In this document: positions 25,458 to 35,318 of the stretch, in pieces | Position numbering within the stretch: position 1 is the first letter of the stretch | Layout of the letters: each line of letters begins with the position of its first letter | Assembly (NCBI GenBank): GCA_963837515.1 | Contig: CAWINT010000005.1 | Span: 434,001-498,000 of the forward strand | DNA from: RYN-230 sp963837515 | Lineage (GTDB): Bacteria; Actinomycetota; Actinomycetes; Streptosporangiales; Streptosporangiaceae | Direction of reading: 5' to 3' | Length of the DNA stretch: 64,000 bases | The notes under the pieces: generated by a model | What the model was told of the DNA's origin: nothing | Database searches by the model: none | Seen by the model: only the letters and a program-made list of their open reading frames with translations | Program-made: the position numbers and the translations under genes

Positions 25458-26591
25458 TCAGCCGGCCGGGCGGGGGCACGGCGCGGCCCGCTCGTAGACC
25501 GCCAGCGTCTCCTGGCCGATCCGGGCCCAGGAGTACCGGTCCGCCGCCCGGCTGGCCGCCGCGATGGCCATTCCCTCGAGCATCGGGCTGGCCAGCAGCT
25601 GCCGCACCCGGCGGGCGAGCAGCGCGGGCTCAGCGGGGGGCACCAGCAGACCGGTCGTGCCGTTGATGACCGCGTCGGCGTGCGGGCCGGTCCTGGCCGC
25701 GACGACCGGGACCCCGCACGCCATGGCGTCCACGGTCACCATGGCCTGCGGCCCTTCCGCGCCGAGGTTGAGCAGCAGGTCGGCCGACCGCATCAGCGCG
25801 GGCATGCCGGCCTGGCCGACCCGGCCGGCGAAGCTGACCCGGTCCGCTACCCCCAGCTGCCCGGCCAGCCGCGTCAGCGACTGGTAGCCGGGGTCCTCAG
25901 CCAGCTGACTGGCGGGCGGCCCGCCCGCGATGACGAGTTCCGCGCCGGGCACGTCGGCCAGGGCGCGCAGCCCCGTCGCGGGGCCTGGCTCGTCGGCCAG
26001 CCCGGCCACCATGAGCAGCCGGGGCCGGCGGCCTCGTTCCGCCGCGGGGCCAACCGGGGTGAAACGGGTCGTGTCCACGCCGCAGGGCACCACCCGGATG
26101 GCGGTTCGCGGCACCCCCAGGCGGCACAGCGCTGACCCGTCGTCCGAGGTGCTGACGAGCACGGCCCGCACCGCGCGGGCCAGCGCCAGCTCCACCCGGA
26201 TCGGGTCGGCTCCCGGCCCGCGCCGTCGCCGGGTCAAAGCGGGCACCGAATGAAATGTCTGCACGGTCGGCAGGTTCAGGCCGCGGCCGCCGGCCAGCGC
26301 GGCCACCCCCGCCGCCCAGGACTGGGCGTGCACGACGTCCGGGGCCTCGCGCCGCCACCGCCGGGCCAGTTGCTCAGCGAACGTGCGGAGGACGGGCGCG
26401 GGCCCGGCGGATCCCGGCCCGGGAGATCCCGGCCCCGGGCCGGCGGCCGGCGCGTACACGGTCACCTCGGTATCCGGCCGCGCGAGTGCGGCGGCCAGCG
26501 CGCTGACCTGCCTGGCCGGGCCAGCCGGGTAGTCGTCATCCTCCGGGGCCGCCCGTGGCCCGGGTATCTCGGAGATCAGGGCTATCCGCAT
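25458..26591 (-). CDS. GT4-family glycosyltransferase
   Basis: A 377-residue GT-B fold retaining glycosyltransferase. The N-terminal acceptor domain begins MRIALISEIPGPR with a diverged GG loop, then DVVHAQSWAAG and TVQTFHSVPALTRRRRG. The C-terminal nucleotide-sugar domain has RVVPCGVDTTRFTP, RLLMVAGLADEPG, VSFAGRVGQAGMPALMRSADLLLNLGAEGPQAMVTVDAMACGVPVVAARTG (the E-x7-E-type block with EG and A-M-A-CG) and GLLVPPAEPALLA. Acceptor unknown. The annotated start is MRIALI, as upstream codons are Pro/Arg-rich and lack a start with a ribosome site. Confidence 0.88.
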   Translation of the reverse strand: MRIALISEIPGPRAAPEDDDYPAGPARQVSALAAALARPDTEVTVYAPAAGPGPGSPGPGSAGPAPVLRTFAEQLARRWRREAPDVVHAQSWAAGVAALAGGRGLNLPTVQTFHSVPALTRRRRGPGADPIRVELALARAVRAVLVSTSDDGSALCRLGVPRTAIRVVPCGVDTTRFTPVGPAAERGRRPRLLMVAGLADEPGPATGLRALADVPGAELVIAGGPPASQLAEDPGYQSLTRLAGQLGVADRVSFAGRVGQAGMPALMRSADLLLNLGAEGPQAMVTVDAMACGVPVVAARTGPHADAVINGTTGLLVPPAEPALLARRVRQLLASPMLEGMAIAAASRAADRYSWARIGQETLAVYERAAPCPRPAG

Positions 26592-27237
26592 CGTGACGTC
26601 CTCGAGGTCGAGCCCGGTCGTGACCTGTGCCCGTGCCCATGAGCAGGCGGGGTAAACGCGCCGCCGTGACCGCCGGGCCCCGGGTGTACCCGGCGGCACG
26701 TGGGGTAGTCCGGCAGCACCGGCCTGCCCCGCGATCCCGGCCGCGGACATGGAAAGGACCGAGGATGACCCGCTACGCCAGTGCACCCGCTACCGCCCGG
26801 CGGGATCCGGGCGGGTCGGCTTCGCACGGTCGTGGTTCGGGCAGCTGCGGGCCGGCGCTGATAGGCTCCATCCCGGTTTCACCGCGGGTCCGGCCGGGCC
26901 GGCCAGGCGCGGAGAATACCGGCCGGCCCGCGGGAAGTACCGGCCGGCCCGCGGGAAGTACCCCCGGTCCGCGGGGAGTACCGCACACGCCGTGGCACAG
27001 CGGACATCCGCTGGCCCGGGGCCGTCGGCTGGCCGGGCCCGGCGGGGGCGGCCAGCCAGGACAAGCCATCCGGCCCTGGCCGCGGGCGGGGCCGGACGGC
27101 AGTGTGGGGGAGGCCGGGATGGCGAGCCGGCGGACGCGGCAAAGGGAGGCCAGAGGTGGCACACGCTGGCTCGGCCTGCGGCATGGTCCGGCGGCTGGTG
27201 CCCCGAGGGTGGTCATGCTGGTCGGCGGTGATGCGTG
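26592..27237. other. 646-base gap, GC-rich, no convincing gene
   Basis: Between the glycosyltransferase start and the next MarR gene. Two overlapping rightward frames (ATG at 26749, 160 codons; ATG at 26765, 157 codons) cover most of it, but both give Arg/Gly/Pro-rich low-complexity protein without a family, and neither codon pattern stands out. The region also holds the short tandem repeat at 26917-26979. The divergent promoters for both neighbours should lie here. Confidence 0.4.
26917..26979. repeat. 21-base tandem repeat, three copies
   Basis: The unit begins TACCGGCCGGCCC and ends GCGGGAAG. Copies one and two (26917-26937 and 26938-26958) are identical; the third (26959-26979) is diverged. 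Being a multiple of three, it would encode a seven-residue repeat (KYRPARG) in one frame, but no real gene is evident. Confidence 0.7.
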
Positions 27238-27699
27238 ATGGGTGCTGACATGTTTTCCGACGCCAGCAACCGCCAGCTGGACGCCCCGGCCGAACAGGGC
27301 CTGACCGAGCAGGGCCTGACCGCCCTGGTCGAAGCGGCCGAGCGGGCGGTGGAGAAGATCAGTTCCTCGGTCCCGCCGGCCCAGCTCCGGGCCCTGCTGA
27401 TCGTGGAGCGGGCCGGCGGGCTCAACCTGAACACGCTCGCGGCCCGGGTGGGGGCGTCGGCCTCCGCGACCAGCCGGCTGTGTGACCGGATGGAAGTGGC
27501 CGGGCTGCTGACGCGCGACCGCGCGGCGGGCAGTCGGCGGGAAATCGTGCTGTCACTCACGGAATCCGGGCGCCGCCTGGCCCAATGGGTGCGCGAACAG
27601 CGCCGCACGGCGCTGGCCGACATGCTGGAGGCGATGACCCCGGAGGGCCGGGCCGCACTTATCCGCGGGCTGGGCGAACTGGCGCTTCAGGCCGGCTGA
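27238..27699 (+). CDS. MarR-family transcriptional regulator
   Basis: About 153 residues. The winged helix shows SVPPAQLRALLIVERAG, LNTLAARVGASASATSRLCDRMEVAGLLTRDRAAGSRREIVLSLTESG, and a C-terminal dimer helix. The start may be the ATG at 27238, a GTG one codon earlier, or the ATG at 27250; none has a strong ribosome site. It sits 116 bases upstream of the sigma-factor gene on the same strand, and the two TTTCC-N4-GGAAA palindromes lie between them, so it may control the sigma factor. Confidence 0.85.
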   Translation: MGADMFSDASNRQLDAPAEQGLTEQGLTALVEAAERAVEKISSSVPPAQLRALLIVERAGGLNLNTLAARVGASASATSRLCDRMEVAGLLTRDRAAGSRREIVLSLTESGRRLAQWVREQRRTALADMLEAMTPEGRAALIRGLGELALQAG

Positions 27700-27763
27700 G
27701 TTCGCAGCTCGGAGGGGGCGGCCGCCGCGCTGTCGCCGATCCCGCCTGAGGGCACAGAAAATT

Positions 27764-27822
27764 TTTCCTTGTGGAAACACTTGTGCCATGACCCGGTCCG
27801 TGCCACGCTTTCCTCATGGAAA
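27764..27822. promoter_or_regulatory. Two TTTCC-N4-GGAAA palindromes, candidate operator of the sigma gene
   Basis: TTTCCTTGTGGAAA (27764-27777) and TTTCCTCATGGAAA (27809-27822) share perfect TTTCC/GGAAA arms around different four-base centres, 45 bases apart. The shared part extends to 16 bases with the same ACA following. The second copy contains the ATG of the sigma factor. The stretch is unusually AT-rich for this genome. Confidence 0.6.
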
Positions 27823-28631
27823 CATTCGGTTCGGTGGATGTGCTGGAACAGTGCGGTGACGACGAGCTGCTCGCCATGATCCGGTCCGAGGACCCCGGCA
27901 GCCCACGCCGCGCCGCCGCCTGTGAAGTGCTGGTCGCCCGGTACCGGACGTTGGTCCGTTCCTGCGCGAACCGTTACCGCCGCAGCCCCGAGTCGGCCGA
28001 GGATCTGATCCAGGTCGGCTACGTAGGGCTGCTGAAGGCCATCAACAACTTCGATCCCGGGGTCGGCCGGAGCCTGGCCGCCTACGCCCAGCCCTGCATC
28101 ACCGGTGAGATCAAGCGTTACTTCCGGGACAAGCGCTGGCAGGTCCACGTGGAGCGGCCCGTGCAGGAGCGGCTGCTCGAGCTGCGCGAGGGAATGCGGC
28201 AGCTGACCCAGCAGCTAGGCCGGGGCCCGAGCGACGCCGAGCTGGCCGAGCACTGCGGGTTCACCGAGGCCGAGGTGCGCGAGGCGCTCCTGGCCGACCT
28301 GCTGCTGCAGCCGGCCTCGCTGGACGCCCCGCTGGCCGGCCAGCCGGAGACGGCCAGCCTGGCCGACCTGCTCGGCGAGGAAGACCCCCGGATGGAGCAC
28401 ACCCTGTCGATGGAGGCGCTGGCCGTGCACTGGGGCGAACTGCCCCGGCGGGAGCAGCGCATCCTGCTGATGCGGTTCTACGGCGACATGACGCAGGCCG
28501 AGATCGGCCGGGCGCTGGGCATCTCCCAGATGCACGTCTCGCGGTTGCTCGCCCACGCGCTCAGCTTCCTCCGGGATCGCATCCTGGCGGTGGACGAGGA
28601 CGGGAACGAGAAGAGCGGCGCCGCCGCCTGA
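27816..28631 (+). CDS. SigB/SigF-type RNA polymerase sigma factor
   Basis: A 271-residue sigma-70 factor of the stress/sporulation group. Region 2 is visible in VRSCANRYRRSPESAEDLIQVGYVGLLKAINNFDP and AYAQPCITGEIKRYFRDKRW; region 3 in LTQQLGRGPSDAELAEHCGFTEAEV; region 4 in ELPRREQRILLMRFYGDMTQAEIGRALGISQMHVSRLLAHAL. This domain order without region 1 is typical of actinobacterial SigF/SigB, which are controlled by partner switching. WhiB, a PP2C phosphatase and a kinase follow closely; a STAS protein and an RsbW-like kinase are elsewhere in the window. No Shine-Dalgarno is evident before the ATG. Confidence 0.94.
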   Translation: METFGSVDVLEQCGDDELLAMIRSEDPGSPRRAAACEVLVARYRTLVRSCANRYRRSPESAEDLIQVGYVGLLKAINNFDPGVGRSLAAYAQPCITGEIKRYFRDKRWQVHVERPVQERLLELREGMRQLTQQLGRGPSDAELAEHCGFTEAEVREALLADLLLQPASLDAPLAGQPETASLADLLGEEDPRMEHTLSMEALAVHWGELPRREQRILLMRFYGDMTQAEIGRALGISQMHVSRLLAHALSFLRDRILAVDEDGNEKSGAAA

Positions 28632-28657
28632 GCGAGGGTGAAGTACGAGGCAACGTC

Positions 28658-28936
28658 ATGACGATGAGTACGACCGCGGCCGCTTCGGCGTGGATGGAGC
28701 TGGGTGCCTGCCGCGAAGCGGAGCCCGAGCTGTTCTTCCCGATCTCCTCGGCCGGCCCGGCCCGCTCGCAGGTGATGGCCGCGAAGGCGGTCTGCGCGCG
28801 CTGCCTGGTGCGCGAAGACTGCCTGCGTTATGCGCTGGAAACCGCGCAGCAGCACGGGGTCTGGGGGGGCCTGAGCGAAGACGAACGCCGGGCGGCCCGC
28901 CGCCGCAGCGGGGGGAGTGCCCGGCTGGTGTCCTGA
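28658..28936 (+). CDS. WhiB-family iron-sulfur regulator
   Basis: A 92-residue WhiB-like protein. The four cluster-binding cysteines are at 18, 46, 49 and 55 (GAC, then AVCARCLVREDC), followed by the GVWGGLSEDERR turn and a basic tail for DNA contact. WhiB proteins bind 4Fe-4S clusters and act with sigma factors in redox and development control. It starts 26 bases after the sigma-factor stop, so the two are probably cotranscribed. Confidence 0.95.
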   Translation: MTMSTTAAASAWMELGACREAEPELFFPISSAGPARSQVMAAKAVCARCLVREDCLRYALETAQQHGVWGGLSEDERRAARRRSGGSARLVS

Positions 28937-29116
28937 CTGGCCAGGGCCGTGTGCCGGAGCCACGCATGTTTCGGCGGCCCGGAATCTGGAACATGGGGTG
29001 CGGCGCCCAGTCGCGCCCGGGTCGCCCGTGGCCACCGCGATTCGGCATGTGGGGGTACGGTGACCCGGAGGATCCCCGACATGAGCCGATCGCGGCGGAG
29101 ACGGCGCGGCTACCAG

Positions 29117-29164
29117 CCCGCCGCCTCGGCGCGACGGTCACCCGCCGCCTCGGCGCGACGGTCA
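29117..29164. repeat. Perfect 24-base tandem duplication
   Basis: The unit starts CCCGCCGCCTCGG and ends CGCGACGGTCA; copies occupy 29117-29140 and 29141-29164 without a mismatch. It lies directly before the ribosome site (AGAGGAG, 29164-29170) of the next gene. If translation began at the ATG at 29081 it would encode an eight-residue repeat (ASARRSPA). Confidence 0.8.
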
Positions 29165-29176
29165 GAGGAGCATTCG

Positions 29177-30459
29177 TTGGGTGCACGTCCCGTGGTCGGC
29201 CCCGCGATGGGGCGGGGTCCGGCCAGCGTGCCGGTTGCGCGCGGCGCGGCCGGCCCGCGCGAGTCCGGTCAGGGCCACGACGAGAACCAGCCGGCCTGGC
29301 TGGACGGTCCGCAATCGGTCCTGCTGGTCGAGGATGATCCCGGTGACGCCCTCCTGGTGGAGGAGTTGCTCGCGGACAGCGGCATGCGCGCCTCGCTGGC
29401 CTGGGCCCGCTCGCTGGCCGACGCCAAGGCCATGCTGAGCCGCGGCGATCTGCCCGGCTGTATCCTGCTCGACCTGCACCTGCCTGATGTGCAGGGCGTG
29501 GCGGCGGTCACCGAGATGCTGGCCGCCGCGCCCGGGGCCGCCGTGGTGGTGCTGACCGGGCTGGCCGAGGAGAGCGCCGGCCTGGCGGCCGTCGCGGCCG
29601 GCGCCCAGGACTACCTGATCAAGGGCCAGGCGCCGCCGGAGACGTTCGGGCGGGCCATCCGCTACGCCGCGCAGCGCAAGCAGGTCGAGCAGGCGTCGGT
29701 CGCGCTGCAGCGCAGTGCGCTGCGGGCCGAGGAGAACGCCCGCCTGGAGCGGGCCCTGCTGCCCACCCCGCTGATCCGCACCGGCCGCCTGGAGGTCGTC
29801 GCCCGGTACCGCCCGGGCCGGGCCTACGCGCTGCTGGGCGGGGACTTCTACGACGTGGTGGAGACCGGGGACGGCACCGTGCACGCGGTCATCGGTGACG
29901 TCTGCGGGCACGGCGCGGAGGAAGCCGCCCTCGGCGTCTGCCTGCGGGTGGCGTGGCGGTCCCTGGTGCTGGCCGGGGCCGCCCCGCCCATGCTGATCCG
30001 CCTGCTGGAGCAGCTGCTCATGGCGGAGCGGGCCGACGATCATGTTTTCGCCACGCTGGCCCACCTGGTGTTCGCCCCCGACCGTCGGCAGGTCCGGATG
30101 GTCCAGGCCGGGCACCCGGGCCTGCTGCTGCGCGACCGCGACGGGGTCCGGCTGGTGGAAGGCAACGCCGGGCCGGCCGTCGGGCTGGTGCCCGCGCCGC
30201 AGTGGCAGGAGACCGCGGTGCCACTGCCCGCCGGGAGCGGCGTGGTGCTGTACACCGACGGGCTGTTCGAAGGCCGGACCGGGCCGCACGGGCAGCGGCT
30301 CGGCGAGGACGGCCTGCTGCGACTGGCCCGGGAACTGGCCGCCCTGCCCGCCGCCGGCTTCGCGGACGCGCTGCTGGAACGCACCGAGCTGGCCGCCAGC
30401 CCCTACGGCGGGCTGGCCGACGACGTGGCCCTGGTCCACCTGGCCTGGACGGAGACGGC

Positions 30460-30463
<4 letters not shown>
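29177..30463 (+). CDS. Receiver-PP2C phosphatase (RsbU-like)
   Basis: About 428 residues: an N-terminal receiver domain and a C-terminal PP2C/SpoIIE phosphatase. The receiver has LLVEDDPGDALLVEELL, the acceptor Asp in CILLDLHLPDVQG and Lys in DYLIKG. A short coiled linker (QRSALRAEENARLERALLP) joins it to the phosphatase with metal ligands in GGDFYDV and GDVCGHG, AGHPGLLLRDRDG and YTDGLFEGR ... GLADDVAL. Such proteins dephosphorylate STAS antagonists when the receiver is phosphorylated. The TTG at 29177 follows AGAGGAG by six bases; an ATG at 29081 is an alternative that would include the tandem duplication. Its stop overlaps the kinase GTG. Confidence 0.9.
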
Positions 30464-32165
<1,702 letters not shown>

Positions 32166-32169
<4 letters not shown>

Positions 32170-32603
32170 CCGACCTGCAGCCGATCGAGGTCCTGCTGGT
32201 GGAGGACGACCCCGGCGATGAGCTGATGACCCGGGAGGCCTTCGAGGACAACAAGATCGGTAACCGGCTGCACGTCGCGCGGGACGGTGCGGAGGCGCTG
32301 GACTTCCTGTACCGCCGGGGCGCGCACACCGGCGCGCCGCGGGCCGACCTGATCCTGCTCGACCTCAACCTGCCGAAGTACGACGGGCGGCAGATCCTGG
32401 AAAAGGTCAAGTCCGATCCCGATCTGGCGCACATCCCCGTGGTCGTCCTCACCACCTCGTCCTCCGAAGAGGACATCCTGCGCAGCTACAAGCTGCACGC
32501 CAACGCGTACGTGACCAAGCCGGTGGACGTGGCCCAGTTCATTGCCGCGGTCCGGCAGATCGACGACTTCTTCGTCTCGGTGGTCCGGCTGCCGCGCTCC
32601 TAG
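32166..32603 (+). CDS. Stand-alone receiver protein (Rcp1/CheY-like)
   Basis: A 145-residue single receiver of the Rcp1 class, which usually pairs with phytochrome-type or CHASE3 kinases. VLLVEDDPGDELMTREAF, acceptor Asp in LILLDLNLPKYDGRQIL, Thr/Ser in VVLTTSSSEEDI and Lys in NAYVTKPVDVAQF. There is no output domain, so it should act as a phosphate relay or sink between the upstream kinase and the receiver-PP2C protein. ATGA overlap with the kinase. Confidence 0.94.
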
Positions 32604-32632
32604 CGCGCCCGTCGGCGGTGCTGCTGCTGGCC

Positions 32633-33844
32633 TCAGCGGTCGCCGCCCGGGCCGTCGCGGTCGGCTGGCTGGCCGGCGGTGGCGTGCTGGGCACCCTCAG
32701 CGAGGGGAGCGGTGCGGCCCGTCCCGGTCCCGGTGGCGGGCGCGCTCCCGCTCCCGGCCTGAGAGCCCGGCTCGGGCGCCGCGCGGCCGCTGCGGCCCGG
32801 GCGGACCAGGTCGGCCAGGGCCTGGCGCATCTCCGCCAGCCCCGCGCCGCGCGGCACCTTGAGCGACAGGTAGGCGGCCGCCCCGGTCGGGATCGGCAGC
32901 CAGAAGTTCACCAGCCGCCAGGCGAGCACGCCCAGCGTCGCCACGCTCCGGGTCAGCCCGAAGCTGACCAGCAGCACGGGGGTCACCGAGTCGATCACGC
33001 CGAGCCCGGCCGGGCTGACCGGCAGCGCGCCGAGCACGTTGGCGATCCCGTAGGCGGCGAACAGGCCGACCGGGTTGGCGAACCGGCCGAACGCGGCGAT
33101 GAAGCACCACAGCGAGGCCGCGTCGAGCACCCAGTTCAGCGTGGCCCAGGTGAAGGCGTTGACCAGCACGTGGCGGTCGGTGGCCAGGATGCGCACCGAC
33201 TCGCTGGCGTGCAGCACGATCCGGCTCAGCCGGTCCCCGCCGAGGCCCGGGATCTTGTCCCCGATCGCGTGCACCCGGCGGGCGGCCCGTGGCCCGCCGC
33301 GGATCAGCCCGATGACCATGGCGGCGAAGGCGGCCAGCAGCACCGCGCCGACGAGGGCGACCGTCGCGTACACCGGCCGGAACCCGGACAGCGGGATGGA
33401 GATCACCAGGGACAGCCAGAGCAGCACGTTGAGCACGACCGTGGAGCCCATGCCCTTGGTCGCCATCATCACCCCGACGTCGGTGCCGTTCAGGCCCTCG
33501 GAGGTGAACAGCTGGTAGCCGACGCCCGCGCTGCCGATGGTGCCGGCCGGCAGCACGTGCGCCACGGCCGCCGCGGCCAGGTCGATACGGAACAGCCGGG
33601 ACAGGCCGGGGCGGCCCTCGGGGGGCAGCAGTGCCCGGGTCAGCAGCGCGTAGCAGAACAGGGAGAGCCCTTCGAGCACCACCCCGGCGACCGCCCACAC
33701 CACGCCGACCCGGCCGAGCAGGTACAGGTCCTTGCTGGCCCCGACCAGCTCCGGGATGACCAGGTACTCGACGATCAGCGCCAGGATGAGCAGCAGGGCC
33801 ACCCGGCGCGCCGGCCGCTTGGCCGCGCGCAGCCAGCGCGGCAC
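32633..33844 (-). CDS. UPF0104/LPG-synthase-TM-like integral membrane protein
   Basis: About 403 residues with eight or so membrane helices, matching the flippase-like TM domain of lysylphosphatidylglycerol synthases (UPF0104). Marks are VAHVLPAGTIGSAGVGYQLFTSEGLNGTDVGVMMATKGMGS, SLWCFIAAFGRFANPVGLFAAYGIANVLGALPVSPAGLGVID and a Pro/Gly/Thr-rich tail. Relatives move lipids or glycolipids across the membrane. No synthase domain is attached. The start is uncertain: the frame is open up to 34129, but that part crosses a degraded gene; I chose GTG at 33844, just before the first helix. Readers should allow up to about 35 extra residues. Confidence 0.8.
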   Translation of the reverse strand: MPRWLRAAKRPARRVALLLILALIVEYLVIPELVGASKDLYLLGRVGVVWAVAGVVLEGLSLFCYALLTRALLPPEGRPGLSRLFRIDLAAAAVAHVLPAGTIGSAGVGYQLFTSEGLNGTDVGVMMATKGMGSTVVLNVLLWLSLVISIPLSGFRPVYATVALVGAVLLAAFAAMVIGLIRGGPRAARRVHAIGDKIPGLGGDRLSRIVLHASESVRILATDRHVLVNAFTWATLNWVLDAASLWCFIAAFGRFANPVGLFAAYGIANVLGALPVSPAGLGVIDSVTPVLLVSFGLTRSVATLGVLAWRLVNFWLPIPTGAAAYLSLKVPRGAGLAEMRQALADLVRPGRSGRAAPEPGSQAGSGSAPATGTGTGRTAPLAEGAQHATAGQPADRDGPGGDR

Positions 33845-33924
33845 CCAGGCGGGCAGCTGATAGCCGCGGGCGGCCGGCGGTGGCTCGCTCCCAGAAGTGG
33901 GCGGTGGCCCGCCCGGTGGCCGGC

Positions 33925-34313
33925 TCAGCTTGCGTCCAGGCGACGGAACGTGGCCCCGCGCAGCAGCAGCCGCAGCGTGGCCGTGGCCAGGATGGCCGCG
34001 AAAGCGCCGATCACGCCCATGAGCGCCCCGCCGGGCGGCACCGCCACGACTGCGACCACCGCGGGCACCTCCACCGTCCGGCCATGATCCTGGGCACGAT
34101 GAGGTAATCCTCCGCCGACCGGTAGGCAATGTAAAAGCCTAGCGTGGCCGCGCCGACCGGCCGGGAAACGGCCAGCGCCACGAGCGGGACGGCCGCATCC
34201 ACCGCCGCCCGCAGGTGACCGGTGCCCGGCCCGACGGGCACCGCCCCGGCAGGCACAGCGCCACCGGGCGCGCCGTCCGGCACCCCCGGCGGCTGCAGCT
34301 CGCCCGGCTTCAT
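33925..34313 (-). pseudogene. C-terminal remnant of an AI-2E family transporter
   Basis: The complement encodes the last third of an AI-2E/PerM-type membrane protein, split across two frames. The first piece (ATG at 34313) runs AAVDAAVPLVALAVSRPVG then GFYIAYRSAEDYLIVPRIM to about 34085. The remaining piece continues one frame over as VEVPAVVAVVAVPPGGALMGVIGAFAAILA then LRLLLRG and RRLDAS, stopping at 33925. Family members are about 350-400 residues with eight helices, so the 5' two thirds are gone as well. The order YLIVPRIM-x-VEVP-x-V-GGALMGVIGA is the family signature. It is clearly not functional. Confidence 0.75.
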
Positions 34314-34491
34314 CCGCCCGCCTTCCCCCGGAGCGTGGCCGTGCCGGCGGGGCCCGGCGGAGGCAACGGCCCGGGCGCTGCAACTGCCCAGCCGCCCGGT
34401 CTTCACACATGGCCAGAGGTGAGGACGGCCGCTGGGTGGGTACCGCAGTGCGGTCGGCCGGCGCAGGCCCGGCCGGCTGGGAGGTGAGGAC

Positions 34492-34755
34492 ATGGCGCAG
34501 CGCGCCGATGAGCGCGGTGACGAGCCGGCCGCGGAGCGGGCAGAACAGGACGACTTCGCGGCCCGCACCGGGTACCGGCCCAGTACCAACCAGGCCCGGG
34601 AGGAACCGGTCCCGGCCAGCCATCACGAAGACCGCGACCAGGACGCGGTGCTCCGCAACGAGGAGCTGGGGGAGGGCCGGGACGGGGACGGCCACGGCCG
34701 GGACGGGAGCTCCCGCGGGGAGGGCGGGACGGACCGGCCGGATCCGGCGGGCTGA
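34492..34755 (+). CDS. Small hydrophilic, disordered protein
   Basis: An 87-residue protein, very rich in Asp, Glu, Arg, Gly and His, with no hydrophobic segment and no recognised family. It is likely to be intrinsically disordered. The gene is supported by a clear ribosome site (GGGAGGTGAGG two bases before ATGG) rather than by homology. Small charged proteins of this sort are common stress-related genes in actinobacteria, but nothing here shows a function. Confidence 0.6.
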   Translation: MAQRADERGDEPAAERAEQDDFAARTGYRPSTNQAREEPVPASHHEDRDQDAVLRNEELGEGRDGDGHGRDGSSRGEGGTDRPDPAG

Positions 34756-34801
34756 GCGGCATCCGGCCCGCGGACAGCGGGGTGGTCCGGCAGCCGGGTG
34801 A

Positions 34802-35233
34802 TCAGCCGCCAGCCCGGTGGGCCGGCGCCGGCTGTTTCTGGCCGGCGCCGGCGCAGCCCGGTGCCGGGTTCGGCCGGACCGGCGCCATGAACGCGGTGAC
34901 CTGGCCGCAGCGGCGGGGCGCCACCGGCGGGGTGGCCACGATGGCCAGCACGAGCAGGCCCAGCGTCGCCGCCACCAGCAGCGGCAGGATGAACAGGCGG
35001 CGCAGCCGGGCCCCCTGTCCCGGCAGCCGGGTCGGCGGCAGCCAGCGCGGGGCCCCGCGGCGGCCGGGCCGGCGCCACAGCCGGCTGGGCGGCAAGGTCT
35101 CGGCGGGCGGCATGCCCTCCTGGCGGGTCAGTTCGGTGAAGACCCCGAACATCCTGGCCAACCGGGGATCGCCGCGCCGCAGGAGCTCATCGATCGCATT
35201 GAGGGCACGTTGCTGGCTGGCAGGCAGGGTCAT
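34802..35233 (-). CDS. DUF3040-like small membrane protein
   Basis: About 143 residues. A cytoplasmic helical start (LPASQQRALNAIDELLRRGDPRLARMFGVFTELTRQEG) resembles DUF3040 proteins (which begin LSE-x-EQR-x-L-x-x-IE), then a basic Pro-rich linker, one membrane helix (RLFILPLLVAATLGLLVLAIVATPP) and a short tail. Two ATGs six bases apart (35239, 35233) are possible; GGAG lies nine bases before the second one, so that one is preferred. Function unknown. Confidence 0.7.
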   Translation of the reverse strand: MTLPASQQRALNAIDELLRRGDPRLARMFGVFTELTRQEGMPPAETLPPSRLWRRPGRRGAPRWLPPTRLPGQGARLRRLFILPLLVAATLGLLVLAIVATPPVAPRRCGQVTAFMAPVRPNPAPGCAGAGQKQPAPAHRAGG

Positions 35234-35318
35234 CAACATCTCCGGCTACGTCCGCGGTGCTACGCCTTTCGGGCTACCCTTCCGCAGCGGGATAAACGGT
35301 CCTGGAGCACTATCAGCC

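Noticed and set aside
26917..26979. Possible CRISPR-like repeats
   Set aside because: The units are directly adjacent with no spacers, 21 bases long and only three copies: a simple tandem repeat.
26749..27231. 160-codon rightward ORF with KYRPARG repeats
   Set aside because: Low-complexity Arg/Gly/Pro translation in a spacer, a second equally open frame overlaps it, and no family or codon evidence supports it.
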